A DNA stretch of 17,536 bases from an uncultured Lachnospiraceae bacterium (GTDB taxonomy: Bacteria > Bacillota > Clostridia > Lachnospirales > Lachnospiraceae). Both the position numbers and the translations under genes were made by a program. Positions 7,063 to 15,128 of the stretch are shown in pieces. The notes below the pieces were generated by a model. That model was not told where the DNA came from. It did no database searches and was given only the letters and a program-made list of their open reading frames with translations. Within the stretch, counting starts at the first letter, position 1. Each line of letters opens with the position of its first letter. The DNA is taken from assembly GCA_934371505.1 (NCBI GenBank), contig CAKRNW010000039.1:1-17536 (forward strand). The letters are read 5' to 3'.

Positions 7063-8448
7063 ATGGATCAATATATCGAACAGGCAAGAAAATATGTACA
7101 GACAGAGAGTGAGAAACTGGGACGTCCGTTGACTGCATCGGTCATTACTTTCGGATGCCAGATGAATGCCAGAGATTCTGAAAAACTGGCAGGCGTACTG
7201 GAGGCTGCAGGCTATGAAATCCACGAGGATGATGAGGCGGCGGATTTTCTTATTTATAACACCTGCACGGTAAGAGATAATGCAAATCAGAGAGTTTATG
7301 GACATTTAGGGGTTGCCAACGGCAACAAACGCCGCAATTCCCACATGAAGGTAGCCCTTTGCGGATGTATGATGCAGGAAGAGTCTGTTATCGAAAAATT
7401 AAAAACCAGTTATCGTTTTGTGGACCTGATTTTTGGAACCCACAATTTATATAAATTTCCGGAGTATCTCACCCGGGTATTCGAAAATCCGGGGGAAATG
7501 TTAATTGATATCTGGAAAGACACTGACCAGATTGTGGAAACCCTTCCGGTGGAGCGGAAATATCGTTTCAAATCCGGGATCAATATTATGTTTGGATGTA
7601 ACAATTTCTGCTCATATTGTATCGTACCCTATGTACGGGGACGGGAAAAGAGTCGGGAGCCCAAGGATATTTTACGGGAAATTGAGCGCCTGGTGGCAGA
7701 CGGTGTCGTAGAAATTATGCTGTTAGGACAGAATGTCAACAGCTATGGAAAAAATCTGTCAGAGCCCATTACTTTTGCCCAGCTTCTGGAACAGGTATGC
7801 GAAATTGAAGGGTTACAGCGTGTCCGTTTCATGACCTCCCATCCCAAGGATTTATCCGATGAACTAATTAAGGTGATGAAGAGAAATCCCAAGGTCTGCC
7901 GCCATTTGCATTTACCCCTGCAATCCGGTTCTACCAGAATTCTCACTGCCATGAACCGCCGGTATACCAAGGAAAGCTATCTGGCACTGGCACAGAAAAT
8001 CCGCAAAGAACTTCCGGATATGGCAATCACAACGGATATCATTGTAGGATTTCCCGGCGAAACTGCTGCAGATGTGGAGGAAACCATTGATGTGGTAAAG
8101 CAGGTTGAATTCGACAATGCTTTTACTTTTATTTACTCCAAACGAACCGGCACTCCAGCCGCTTCCATGGAAAACCAGGTGCCCGAAGAGGAAGTGAAGC
8201 GAAATTTTGACCGTCTGTTACAGGTAGTACAGGAGACTGCCAGAAAGCGTGTATCCCGCTACCAGGGACAGGTAATGGATGCTTTAGTGGAAGAAATCAA
8301 TGAACATGATCCCCATCTGGTCAATGGCAGACTTTCCAACAATACCATTGTACATTTTCCGGGATCTGCAGAGCTGATCGGTCAAATCGTTCCTGTCTAT
8401 TTAAAAGAGTGCAGAGGATTTTATTATATGGGAGAAATACAGGAATAA
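7063..8448 (+). CDS. miaB: tRNA-2-methylthio-N6-dimethylallyladenosine synthase, 461 aa
   Basis: MiaB is a radical-SAM methylthiotransferase that adds a methylthio group to isopentenyl-adenosine at position 37 of tRNAs reading U-starting codons. The N-terminal domain has the auxiliary-cluster cysteines in FGCQMNARDSE (Cys32), YNTCTVRDNA (Cys68) and CGCMMQ (Cys102). The radical-SAM CxxxCxxC is in GCNNFCSYCIVPYVRG (Cys179, 183, 186). The C-terminal part (from about residue 385) is the TRAM RNA-binding domain. I place the start at 7063 because AGGA at 7054-7057 precedes it and because the longer frame from 7000 runs through the promoter. The gene is followed after 55 bases by mutS, with no terminator between, so both probably share one transcript. 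A miaA gene is not in the window. Confidence 0.95.
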   Translation: MDQYIEQARKYVQTESEKLGRPLTASVITFGCQMNARDSEKLAGVLEAAGYEIHEDDEAADFLIYNTCTVRDNANQRVYGHLGVANGNKRRNSHMKVALCGCMMQEESVIEKLKTSYRFVDLIFGTHNLYKFPEYLTRVFENPGEMLIDIWKDTDQIVETLPVERKYRFKSGINIMFGCNNFCSYCIVPYVRGREKSREPKDILREIERLVADGVVEIMLLGQNVNSYGKNLSEPITFAQLLEQVCEIEGLQRVRFMTSHPKDLSDELIKVMKRNPKVCRHLHLPLQSGSTRILTAMNRRYTKESYLALAQKIRKELPDMAITTDIIVGFPGETAADVEETIDVVKQVEFDNAFTFIYSKRTGTPAASMENQVPEEEVKRNFDRLLQVVQETARKRVSRYQGQVMDALVEEINEHDPHLVNGRLSNNTIVHFPGSAELIGQIVPVYLKECRGFYYMGEIQE

Positions 8449-8503
8449 TAAAATCCGCCGGAATTCAGAAAACAGAGTTTATAGAAAATGAGGATAAAAA
8501 TAC

Positions 8504-11185
8504 ATGCCGGATATGACAGAAGTCACCCCCATGATGCAGCAGTATCTGAAGACAAAGGAAGAGTACAAAGACTGTATTCTGTTTTATCGTCTCGGTGACT
8601 TTTATGAAATGTTTTTCGATGATGCTAAAATTGTATCAAAGGAACTGGAACTGACCCTGACGGGAAAGAGCTGCGGTTTGGAGGAGCGTGCCCCCATGTG
8701 TGGCGTACCCTATCATGCGGCCGAAGTCTATTTGTCCCGTCTGGTTTCCCGTGGTTATAAGGTAGCAATCTGTGAGCAGGTGGAGGATCCGAAACTGGCA
8801 AAAGGGCTGGTAAAACGGGAGGTAATCCGGGTGGTGACTCCCGGTACAAACCTGAATACCCAGACCCTGGAGGAATCAAAAAACAACTATCTGATGTCTG
8901 TTGCCTATATGCAGGATCGTATTGGTGTATCCATTGCAGATATTCTGACCGGAGACTATTATCTTACAGAAGTAGACGATGTAAAAAAACTGCTGGATGA
9001 AATTTATAAATACAGCCCCTCTGAAATTATCTGCAATGATGCGTTTCTGGTAAGTGGTGTGGATATGGAGGATTTAAAAGGCCGATTACATATTTGTATC
9101 AATCCTCTGGAAACCCGGATGTTTGACGAGGATGGATGCAAACGGGCTCTATTGAAGCACTTTAAGGTAAATGTGTTAACCGGACTGGGCATTGAAGATT
9201 TCCCTACCGGAATCGTAGCCGCAGGAGCCTTGCTGCAATATTTACTGGAAACCCAGAAGGTATCACTGGACAATTTCACCCATCTCTATCCTTATCTCAC
9301 CAGCAAATATATGCTGTTAGACAGTTCTACCAGACGGAATCTGGAACTGACAGAGACCCTGCGCGAAAAGAGCAAGCGGGGTTCCCTTCTTTGGGTATTG
9401 GACCATACCAAAACTGCCATGGGTGCCCGAACTCTCCGGCATTACATTGAGCAGCCCCTTTTAGATAAGGGACAGATGGAAGCCCGTCTGGATGCTATTG
9501 AAGCCTTTTGCAAAGAGGCGGTAGCAAGAGATGAACTGCGGGAATATTTAAATCCCATCTATGATCTGGAGCGTCTGATGGGTAAAATCAGTTATAAGAC
9601 GGCAAATCCCAGAGATTTAATTGCACTGCGTAATTCCCTGCAGATGCTTCCTTCCATTAAAATGGTACTGCAGGATTTTCAGGTAGCAGCACTCACGGAG
9701 CTTTACGAAGAAATTGACGGACTGGAAGATCTGTTCCATTTGATTGAAGATAGTATTGTGGAGGAGCCTCCACTGTTAATCCGTGAAGGAGGCATGATCA
9801 AAGAGGGCTTTAATGAAACCATCGACAATATGCGCAATGCCAAAAACGAAGGGAAAAATTGGCTGGCACAGTTGGAAGAGCAGGACAGGGAGCGTACCGG
9901 TATTAAGAACCTGCGCATCAAATATAATAAAGTGTTCGGCTATTACTTTGAAGTGACCAATTCCTTTAAGGATCTGGTTCCGGAAGACTATATCCGTAAA
10001 CAGACACTGACGAATGCAGAACGTTTTACGACTCCTCGATTAAAAGAATTGGAAGACACTATTCTCAATGCCGAGGATAAACTTTCCACTCTGGAATATG
10101 ATTGCTTCTGTCAGATTCGTGATGCCGTCGGGGCTGAGATGGAGCGGATTCAACGCACCGCAAAAGCCATCGCCAAGCTGGATGTATACACAAACCTTTC
10201 CCTGGTGAGTGAAAGGAATCATTATGTCCGTCCCAGATTAAATGAAAAGGGAGTCATTGATATTAAGGGCGGACGCCATCCTGTAGTGGAAAAGATGATT
10301 GATAATGATCTGTTTATTGACAATGACACCTATCTGGACAACAATAAGCACCAGATTGCCATTATCACCGGTCCCAATATGGCAGGTAAATCCACTTACA
10401 TGAGACAGACCGCATTGATTGTCCTACTGGCACAGATGGGCTGTTTTGTCCCGGCAAAAAGCGCTAACATCGGCGTGGTTGACCGGATTTTTACCCGTGT
10501 GGGTGCCTCCGATGACTTGGCAAGCGGGCAGAGTACTTTCATGGTAGAGATGAATGAAGTTGCCAATATTTTAAGAAATGCAACACCTCAGAGTTTACTG
10601 ATCCTAGATGAGATCGGACGAGGTACCGCAACCTTTGACGGACTTTCCATTGCCTGGTCAGTGGTGGAACATATTGCCAACCGGAAACTTCTGGGAGCGA
10701 AAACCCTGTTTGCCACACATTACCATGAACTGACAGAACTGGAAGGCCGCATTGAAAATGTCAATAACTATTGCATCGCGGTAAAAGAAAATGGGGACGA
10801 TATTGTCTTTCTGCGAAAGATTATTCAGGGCGGTGCAGACCGAAGCTATGGTATCCAGGTAGCAAAACTGGCAGGTGTGCCGGACATGGTCATTGATCGT
10901 GCCAAAGAGATTCTGGTGCAGCTTCTGGATAATGATGTGATTGAAAAAGTGCAGTCCATTGCTATTTCCGTACCAACAGATGCTCCTTCTAAGAAAAAGC
11001 AGGAGAAAGTGGATGCCTTGGAGATGGCTCAATATTCCCTGTTTGATACGGTGACGGATGAGGATGTTATTAACGAGTTAAAGAAATTGGAAATCAGCAC
11101 CATGACCCCGCTTGATGCAATGAATACTTTGTATCGGCTTCAAAGCAAATTAAAAAACCGTTGGGGAAATACCGCAGAATCATAA
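8504..11185 (+). CDS. mutS: DNA mismatch repair protein MutS, 893 aa
   Basis: MutS recognises base mismatches and small loops and starts mismatch repair. Residues 31-36 contain GDFYEM, with the mismatch-probing Phe-x-Glu (Phe33, Glu35). The connector, core and clamp regions follow. The ATPase domain has Walker A GPNMAGKST at about 623-631 and Walker B LLILDEIGRGT at about 697-707. LFATHYHEL follows, then the SYGIQVAKLAGVP helix-turn-helix dimer region. The length is slightly above that of E. coli MutS (853). TGAGGA at 8489-8494 sits 9 bases from the ATG at 8504; the internal ATG at 8513 is less well placed. In many Firmicutes mutL follows, but here the next gene is a tRNA, so mutL is not linked on this side. 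I see no terminator directly after the stop. Confidence 0.97.
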   Translation: MPDMTEVTPMMQQYLKTKEEYKDCILFYRLGDFYEMFFDDAKIVSKELELTLTGKSCGLEERAPMCGVPYHAAEVYLSRLVSRGYKVAICEQVEDPKLAKGLVKREVIRVVTPGTNLNTQTLEESKNNYLMSVAYMQDRIGVSIADILTGDYYLTEVDDVKKLLDEIYKYSPSEIICNDAFLVSGVDMEDLKGRLHICINPLETRMFDEDGCKRALLKHFKVNVLTGLGIEDFPTGIVAAGALLQYLLETQKVSLDNFTHLYPYLTSKYMLLDSSTRRNLELTETLREKSKRGSLLWVLDHTKTAMGARTLRHYIEQPLLDKGQMEARLDAIEAFCKEAVARDELREYLNPIYDLERLMGKISYKTANPRDLIALRNSLQMLPSIKMVLQDFQVAALTELYEEIDGLEDLFHLIEDSIVEEPPLLIREGGMIKEGFNETIDNMRNAKNEGKNWLAQLEEQDRERTGIKNLRIKYNKVFGYYFEVTNSFKDLVPEDYIRKQTLTNAERFTTPRLKELEDTILNAEDKLSTLEYDCFCQIRDAVGAEMERIQRTAKAIAKLDVYTNLSLVSERNHYVRPRLNEKGVIDIKGGRHPVVEKMIDNDLFIDNDTYLDNNKHQIAIITGPNMAGKSTYMRQTALIVLLAQMGCFVPAKSANIGVVDRIFTRVGASDDLASGQSTFMVEMNEVANILRNATPQSLLILDEIGRGTATFDGLSIAWSVVEHIANRKLLGAKTLFATHYHELTELEGRIENVNNYCIAVKENGDDIVFLRKIIQGGADRSYGIQVAKLAGVPDMVIDRAKEILVQLLDNDVIEKVQSIAISVPTDAPSKKKQEKVDALEMAQYSLFDTVTDEDVINELKKLEISTMTPLDAMNTLYRLQSKLKNRWGNTAES

Positions 11186-11213
11186 ATTAACGGCAAATTA
11201 ACAAAATCTGGAC

Positions 11214-11242
11214 TGGACAATGACCGGTCAATATGATAAGAT
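11214..11242 (+). promoter_or_regulatory. Candidate promoter upstream of tRNA-Arg, TGGACA-N17-TAAGAT
   Basis: TGGACA at 11214-11219 and TAAGAT at 11237-11242 are separated by 17 bases. The -10 box is about 77 bases upstream of the tRNA. The spacer contains the perfect 10-bp palindrome TGACCGGTCA (11221-11230), which could be an operator. Both boxes deviate from consensus, so this is a moderate prediction. Confidence 0.5.
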
Positions 11243-11318
11243 ATTTTTTGTGAGTTAACAAATTTGTAATATATGTTGCACTGCATCGTATCTTAGGAGT
11301 CTGTTATTTCACTTGAAT

Positions 11319-11390
11319 GCACTCGTAGTCTAATGGATAGAACGGAGGCCTCCGACGCCTTTAATGCAGGTTCGATTCCTGTCGAGTGCA
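11319..11390 (+). tRNA. tRNA-Arg (anticodon CCG)
   Basis: The 72-base cloverleaf can be drawn by hand. The acceptor is GCACTCG with CGAGTGC and discriminator A. The anticodon stem is GAGGC/GCCTT with loop CTCCGAC, giving anticodon CCG at 11352-11354. The T arm is GCAGG-TTCGATT-CCTGT. It reads the CGG arginine codon. CCA is not encoded. The D stem is poor: GTCT faces GAAC, leaving a C-A mismatch at positions 12-23 and a T-G wobble. A T-rich run (11391-11401) follows directly and probably ends transcription. The tRNA stands alone between mutS and the SH3 protein, with no integrase gene nearby. Confidence 0.95.
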
Positions 11391-11495
11391 TTTTTCTTTT
11401 TGGGGGATATTCATAGCCAACGTTTTTGCGAATAAGCTCTGAATAGTTATTTTAGGAAAAAGAGTTCTTTGGTCATGCAGAAAGGATTATTATAA

Positions 11496-12749
11496 ATGAA
11501 ACAAAAATTGGAACAAATAAAAAATCAACTTATCGATCATAACCGCATCGTAATGACAATCATATTGATTCTGTGTGTAGCCATCACCATTTCCATTGCC
11601 ATGAGTGCCAACAAAAAAGACAACAAGGAAAATACGGTGGAGGTGACAGCGGAGTCTGTTGAGTCTGCGGAAGCGGCAGTTCCCCAGCTTGCACTGGAGC
11701 AGGATGCTTACCCGGTCTTAAATCAATTGTTTGAGCAGTATTTTACTGCAAGAGCCGATGGAGACATGGACACGGTTATTTCTTTAAATCCAGCCATTGG
11801 ATCTTCCGATACAGCCCGTCTTTTCTTTGAAAAAATAAGCAGCTATATCGAAAGTTACAACCAGATTGAAGTTTACACCAAGCCCGGTCCCGTGGAGAAT
11901 TCCTATGTAGCCTATGTCAAATATTATTTGAAATTAAATGACAGGGATGAGTTAGTACCCGGTATGGAATCTTACTATGTATGCATGACAGAGGATGGTT
12001 CCTATACAATCGTAGATCGTGGAGAATCCGATGCTGCTGTTGAGGATTATATCGAGCAGATCACCCATCAGGATGATGTCATTGAGTTAAACAATAAAGT
12101 TGCTGCAGAATATAATGAGCTTCTGGCAAGCAATGATGAGTTAAGACAGGCACTGGTGGAGATGGATTCCGTAGTCAGCGGTCAGGTGGGTACAGAGCTG
12201 GCTGATTTAAACAATGAGACAGAGGAAGCTGCCGTAAGCGGGGATGAAGCCTCTGCAGAAGAAAATAGCGAAAGTGATACCGCAGAAACACCGGTGGAGA
12301 CGGTGGTACAACGGGTGAAAGCCACCACAACGGTAAATATCCGCAGTTCCGACAGTGAAAATGCCGACAAAATCGGTAAAGCCCAGAGCGGTGATGAGTT
12401 CGATGTCATTGAGTCTAAGGCAAACGGCTGGATCGGCATCAGCTTTGAGGGCGGTGAAGGCTTTATCAAGGGCGAATATCTGGAAGTGGTATCAGAAACC
12501 ACAGTAACAGCGGACACTGATACGAACACTGATACCGACACCACAGATGACCAGAACATGACAACCAATGGTTATGTTACAGCGAAAACCACTGTCAATA
12601 TCCGTACTGCTGAGAGTGAAACCGCAGAAAAAGCAGGTGTTGTTTACCAGGGCGAAAAACTGGAACTGATTACCAAGCAGGCAGACGGCTGGTGCAAGAT
12701 TAAATATAACGGCAAAGTTGCCTATGTGAAGAGCGAGTTTGTTGAATAA
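11496..12749 (+). CDS. Membrane-anchored protein with two bacterial SH3 domains, 417 aa
   Basis: A short basic N-terminus is followed by one hydrophobic segment at about residues 18-37 (IVMTIILILCVAITISIAMS). There is no cleavage site or lipobox, so I predict a signal-anchor with the rest outside the cell. Residues 70-185 resemble an NTF2-like or DUF-type globular domain; 192-270 are acidic and partly coiled. Two SH3_3-type domains follow at about 272-332 and 359-417. Each begins with TTVNIR and contains a GW...I motif, and they are joined by a Thr/Asp-rich linker (TADTDTNTDTDTTDD). Such SH3 repeats usually bind peptidoglycan, so a cell-wall sensing or binding role is likely but unproven. AAAGGA lies about 8 bases before the ATG. 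The gene has its own downstream terminator and appears monocistronic. Confidence 0.85.
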   Translation: MKQKLEQIKNQLIDHNRIVMTIILILCVAITISIAMSANKKDNKENTVEVTAESVESAEAAVPQLALEQDAYPVLNQLFEQYFTARADGDMDTVISLNPAIGSSDTARLFFEKISSYIESYNQIEVYTKPGPVENSYVAYVKYYLKLNDRDELVPGMESYYVCMTEDGSYTIVDRGESDAAVEDYIEQITHQDDVIELNNKVAAEYNELLASNDELRQALVEMDSVVSGQVGTELADLNNETEEAAVSGDEASAEENSESDTAETPVETVVQRVKATTTVNIRSSDSENADKIGKAQSGDEFDVIESKANGWIGISFEGGEGFIKGEYLEVVSETTVTADTDTNTDTDTTDDQNMTTNGYVTAKTTVNIRTAESETAEKAGVVYQGEKLELITKQADGWCKIKYNGKVAYVKSEFVE

Positions 12750-12774
12750 TCATTTCATAAAGAGATATTTTCAG

Positions 12775-12802
12775 ACCGGAGAGGAAATCCTCTCCGGTTT
12801 TT
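12775..12802 (+). terminator. Rho-independent terminator after the SH3 protein gene
   Basis: ACCGGAGAGGA (12775-12785) pairs perfectly with TCCTCTCCGGT (12788-12798), followed by a T-run. It lies 26 bases after the stop codon and is the clearest terminator in this part of the window. Confidence 0.95.
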
Positions 12803-12883
12803 GATTCTTGTTATACAGCTATGTTTATTTTTCCATCAGCTGGTCAAAATAAATAAAAAGGAATCTGGGAAAAGGAGACAGCT

Positions 12884-13315
12884 ATGCGGGAAGAAGATAC
12901 AGCGATTTTAAAGGAAATTCAGAAAAACACAGCCATGGGATTAAAAGCCATTCATGCATTATCGGAGAAAGTAATGGATGAAGAAATTTCCAGGCAGTTG
13001 GACAGACAGTCAGTGAAATACGGGGAACTGAATAACCGGGCAACCAAAAGGCTGGTAGATGCCGATGCGGAGCAGTACCGGGGAAGTAAACTACAGGATA
13101 TGATGTTAAATGTCTCTATTGAGGCAGCCACCATGTTTAACACCAGCAACAGCCATGTAGCAGAGATGATGATCCAGGGAAGCAACCGTGGAATTACCGA
13201 TATGTTTAAGGTTTTAAAACATAATGAGCGTGCCGATGCCGCCACCGTTGAGTTTGCTAAAGAATTAATGGATTTTGAAGAGAAAAGTGTGCAGAAATGG
13301 AGAGAATATCTCTAG
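12884..13315 (+). CDS. Small all-helical protein, ferritin-like/DUF2383-type candidate, 143 aa
   Basis: No named function is recognised. The sequence is almost entirely amphipathic helix: four stretches at about residues 3-30, 32-60, 65-100 and 110-142, without Cys or a membrane segment. It begins AILKEIQKNTAMGLKAIHAL and ends FEEKSVQKWREYL. The four-helix length and pattern recall the DUF2383/ferritin-like group found in spore-forming Clostridia, but I do not see a convincing di-iron ExxH pair, so this is tentative. A very strong Shine-Dalgarno (AAAAGGAGA) stands 7-8 bases before the ATG. The gene lies between the SH3 protein terminator and the gdhA promoter. I see no T-tailed terminator after it. 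Confidence 0.8.
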   Translation: MREEDTAILKEIQKNTAMGLKAIHALSEKVMDEEISRQLDRQSVKYGELNNRATKRLVDADAEQYRGSKLQDMMLNVSIEAATMFNTSNSHVAEMMIQGSNRGITDMFKVLKHNERADAATVEFAKELMDFEEKSVQKWREYL

Positions 13316-13327
13316 TAATTTTTTACT

Positions 13328-13341
13328 GTATACATGTATAC
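13328..13341. promoter_or_regulatory. 14-bp perfect palindrome upstream of the gdhA promoter (candidate operator)
   Basis: GTATACATGTATAC reads the same on both strands. Allowing one bulged base it extends to ACT...AGT on the outside. It is 68 bases upstream of the gdhA -35 box, a position suited to an activator or repressor dimer. It lacks a T-tract, so it is not a typical terminator for the preceding gene. Confidence 0.5.
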
Positions 13342-13408
13342 CAGTATCATTGTACAATCTGCATAAAAAATTGCCAAAAACTTTTACTGTTCACATCAAT
13401 AAAGTGCC

Positions 13409-13437
13409 TTGCCTGTTTTTTTTCATCGTACTATAAT
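13409..13437 (+). promoter_or_regulatory. Predicted sigma-A promoter for gdhA, TTGCCT-N17-TATAAT
   Basis: TTGCCT at 13409-13414 and a perfect TATAAT at 13432-13437 are separated by 17 bases that include an 8-T run. The transcript would have a leader of about 87 bases before the ATG at 13532, in which I find no riboswitch class I can name. Confidence 0.85.
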
Positions 13438-13531
13438 AGGAACGTAAAAAGCGTCAACGAACAAAGTGATTGGTTTACCGCCAGGGCTTTGGTTGTAGTT
13501 AAGACATATTAAATCTAAGGAGGGCATAACA

Positions 13532-14890
13532 ATGTCATATGTTGATGAGGTACTCGAAGTAGTAAAGAAAAAAAATGCCGACCAGCCTGAGTTCTTGCAG
13601 GCAGTAACCGAGGTTCTTGATTCTTTAAGACCTGTAATTGATGCAAATGAGGAGCTGTATAGAAAGAACGCAATTCTGGAGAGAATCACTGAGCCGGATC
13701 GTCAGCTCATGTTCCGTGTTCCCTGGGTGGATGACAAGGGACAGGTACAGGTAAACAGAGGTTTCCGTGTACAGTTTAACAACTCCATCGGACCTTACAA
13801 GGGCGGTTTGAGACTTCATCCCTCTGTAAACCTTGGTATTATCAAATTCTTAGGTTTTGAGCAGGTATTTAAGAATTCCCTCACCACTCTGCCTATCGGT
13901 GGTGGTAAAGGTGGTTCTGACTTTGATCCTAAGGGCAAATCAGACAGAGAGATTATGGCATTCTGCCAGAGCTTTATGACAGAACTCTGCAAATATATCG
14001 GAGCAGATGTGGATGTTCCTGCTGGTGATATCGGAACCGGTGCAAGAGAGATTGGTTTCATGTTCGGACAGTTCAAGAGAATCCGCGGTTCCTATGAAGG
14101 TGTTCTGACCGGAAAAGGACTTACCTATGGAGGTTCCCTTGCCCGTACCCAGGCTACCGGTTATGGTCTGTTATATTTAACCAACGCTTTATTAAAAGAC
14201 CACGGCATCGATATTGCAGGCAAGACCTGTATCGTATCCGGTGCTGGTAATGTAGCAATCTATGCAATTGAAAAAGCACAGGAGTTAGGTGCGAAATGTG
14301 TAACCTGCTCTGATTCCAACGGTTGGATTTATGATCCTGAAGGAATTGATGTTGCCTTATTAAAAGAGGTAAAAGAAGTTAAACGAGCACGTTTGGATGC
14401 TTATGCAGCAGCCAGACCCAGTGCTGAGTATCATGTAAAGAAAAATGGGGAACACGGCGTATGGACCATCAAGGGTGACCTGGCAATGCCTTGCGCAACC
14501 CAGAACGAGTTAAACTTAGAGGATGCAAAAGCACTGGTTGCTAACGGTATTATCTCCGTAACTGAGGGTGCAAATATGCCTACCACTTTAGAGGCTACCA
14601 AATATTTACAGGAGAATGGTGTTCTGTTCGTAGGCGGTAAAGCTGCAAACGCTGGTGGTGTTGCTACCTCCGCACTAGAGATGAGCCAGAACTCTGAGAG
14701 ACTTTCCTGGACCTTCGAGGAAGTAGACGGAAAACTCAAAGGAATCATGGAAACCATCTATGCAAACATCAGTGATGCTGCGAAGAGATATCATATGACT
14801 GTTGGCGGCAAGACTGATTATGTTGCAGGCGCAAACATCGCAGGCTTTGAGAAGGTTGTAGAGGCTATGTTAGCACAGGGTGTTTGCTAA
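13532..14890 (+). CDS. gdhA: NADP-type glutamate dehydrogenase, 452 aa
   Basis: GdhA interconverts 2-oxoglutarate plus ammonium and glutamate, the main ammonium assimilation route in many gut Clostridia. The length of about 450 and the N-terminus match the hexameric bacterial type. The substrate-binding lysine is in GPYKGGLRLHP (Lys90) and the catalytic lysine in PIGGGKGGSDFDPKGKSD (Lys126). The family DVDVPAGDIGTGAREIGFM is present. The Rossmann motif VSGAGNVAIYA is at about 234-244. AAGGAGG, a near-ideal Shine-Dalgarno, precedes the ATG. Codon use is more restricted than in neighbours, as expected for a highly expressed gene. The 3' end reads EAMLAQGVC-stop, and a diverged second copy of this end is found at about 16484-16518. 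A nested hairpin, rather than a simple terminator, lies downstream. Confidence 0.97.
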   Translation: MSYVDEVLEVVKKKNADQPEFLQAVTEVLDSLRPVIDANEELYRKNAILERITEPDRQLMFRVPWVDDKGQVQVNRGFRVQFNNSIGPYKGGLRLHPSVNLGIIKFLGFEQVFKNSLTTLPIGGGKGGSDFDPKGKSDREIMAFCQSFMTELCKYIGADVDVPAGDIGTGAREIGFMFGQFKRIRGSYEGVLTGKGLTYGGSLARTQATGYGLLYLTNALLKDHGIDIAGKTCIVSGAGNVAIYAIEKAQELGAKCVTCSDSNGWIYDPEGIDVALLKEVKEVKRARLDAYAAARPSAEYHVKKNGEHGVWTIKGDLAMPCATQNELNLEDAKALVANGIISVTEGANMPTTLEATKYLQENGVLFVGGKAANAGGVATSALEMSQNSERLSWTFEEVDGKLKGIMETIYANISDAAKRYHMTVGGKTDYVAGANIAGFEKVVEAMLAQGVC

Positions 14891-14971
14891 TCCGTTGAAA
14901 CACGCATATATGCTGGATTTTCAAGGATTTAAATTATCAAAAAATTATGACAATAAAAATTAGCTAAAGGT

Positions 14972-15045
14972 AAAATACCTAGTGGGATACACGTGGACGA
15001 CAGGTGGGCGACACGTGGGCGACAAACCTGCTAGGTATTTTTTAT
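14972..15045 (+). terminator. Nested hairpin with T-tract after gdhA (probable terminator built around repeats)
   Basis: AAAATACCTAG (14972-14982) and CTAGGTATTTT (15031-15041) are perfect inverted copies, followed by more Ts. Inside, CAGGT (15001-15005) pairs with ACCTG (15026-15030), which stacks directly on the outer stem on the 3' side. The loop is occupied by the 11-bp repeats. It lies about 80 bases beyond the gdhA stop and would end the gdhA transcript, though the stem is interrupted by an 18-base bulge. Confidence 0.6.
14974..15028 (+). repeat. 11-bp phased repeat, cluster A
   Basis: Consecutive 11-mers are GGATACACGTG, GACGACAGGTG and GGCGACACGTG (14985-15017), followed by a partial GGCGACAAA. 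They are preceded by the looser AATACCTAGTG. All three full units fit NNNNACANGTG. The 16-base string CGACAGGTGGGCGACA at 14998-15013 recurs exactly at 16432-16447. Confidence 0.85.
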
Positions 15046-15088
15046 TGTGAAAATACTTGATTATAAAAATGAAAACCATTGACATGTA

Positions 15089-15117
15089 TTGAAAATCTCG
15101 AGGTTAGTACATATAAT
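15089..15117 (+). promoter_or_regulatory. Predicted sigma-A promoter for the two-gene cassette, TTGAAA-N17-TATAAT
   Basis: TTGAAA at 15089-15094 and a perfect TATAAT at 15112-15117 with 17-base spacing make one of the best promoters in the window. A consensus TTGACA at 15079-15084 is 27 bases from the -10 box and is too far to be its partner. Confidence 0.85.
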
Positions 15118-15128
15118 AAGGAAAAAGA

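Noticed and set aside
6700..7305. Minus-strand ORF of about 200 codons across the pepT-miaB junction
   Set aside because: It is antisense to two well-supported genes, crosses a terminator and a promoter, and its translation resembles no protein family.
11319..11495. tRNA-Arg as an integration site of a mobile element
   Set aside because: No integrase gene and no repeated tRNA 3' end were found downstream within the window.
11391..11495. Possible promoter TTGCGA-N16-TATTTT before the SH3 protein gene
   Set aside because: Both boxes are weak and the spacing is not optimal; a promoter is expected here but I cannot fix its position.
12182..12568. Minus-strand ORF opposite the SH3 protein
   Set aside because: A low-complexity Ser/Val-rich shadow of the acidic and Thr/Asp-rich segments on the + strand.
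12816..12842. Inverted repeat CAGCT-ATG...CAT-AGCTG before the helical protein gene
   Set aside because: Short and bulged, with an AT-rich loop and no T-tract; too weak to call an operator or terminator.
14974..15028. CRISPR-like array in the tandem repeats after gdhA
   Set aside because: The units are 11 bases with no unique spacers between them, and no cas genes are present.
15079..15117. TTGACA at 15079 as the -35 box of the cassette promoter
   Set aside because: Its distance to the TATAAT is 27 bases; TTGAAA at 15089 has the correct 17.
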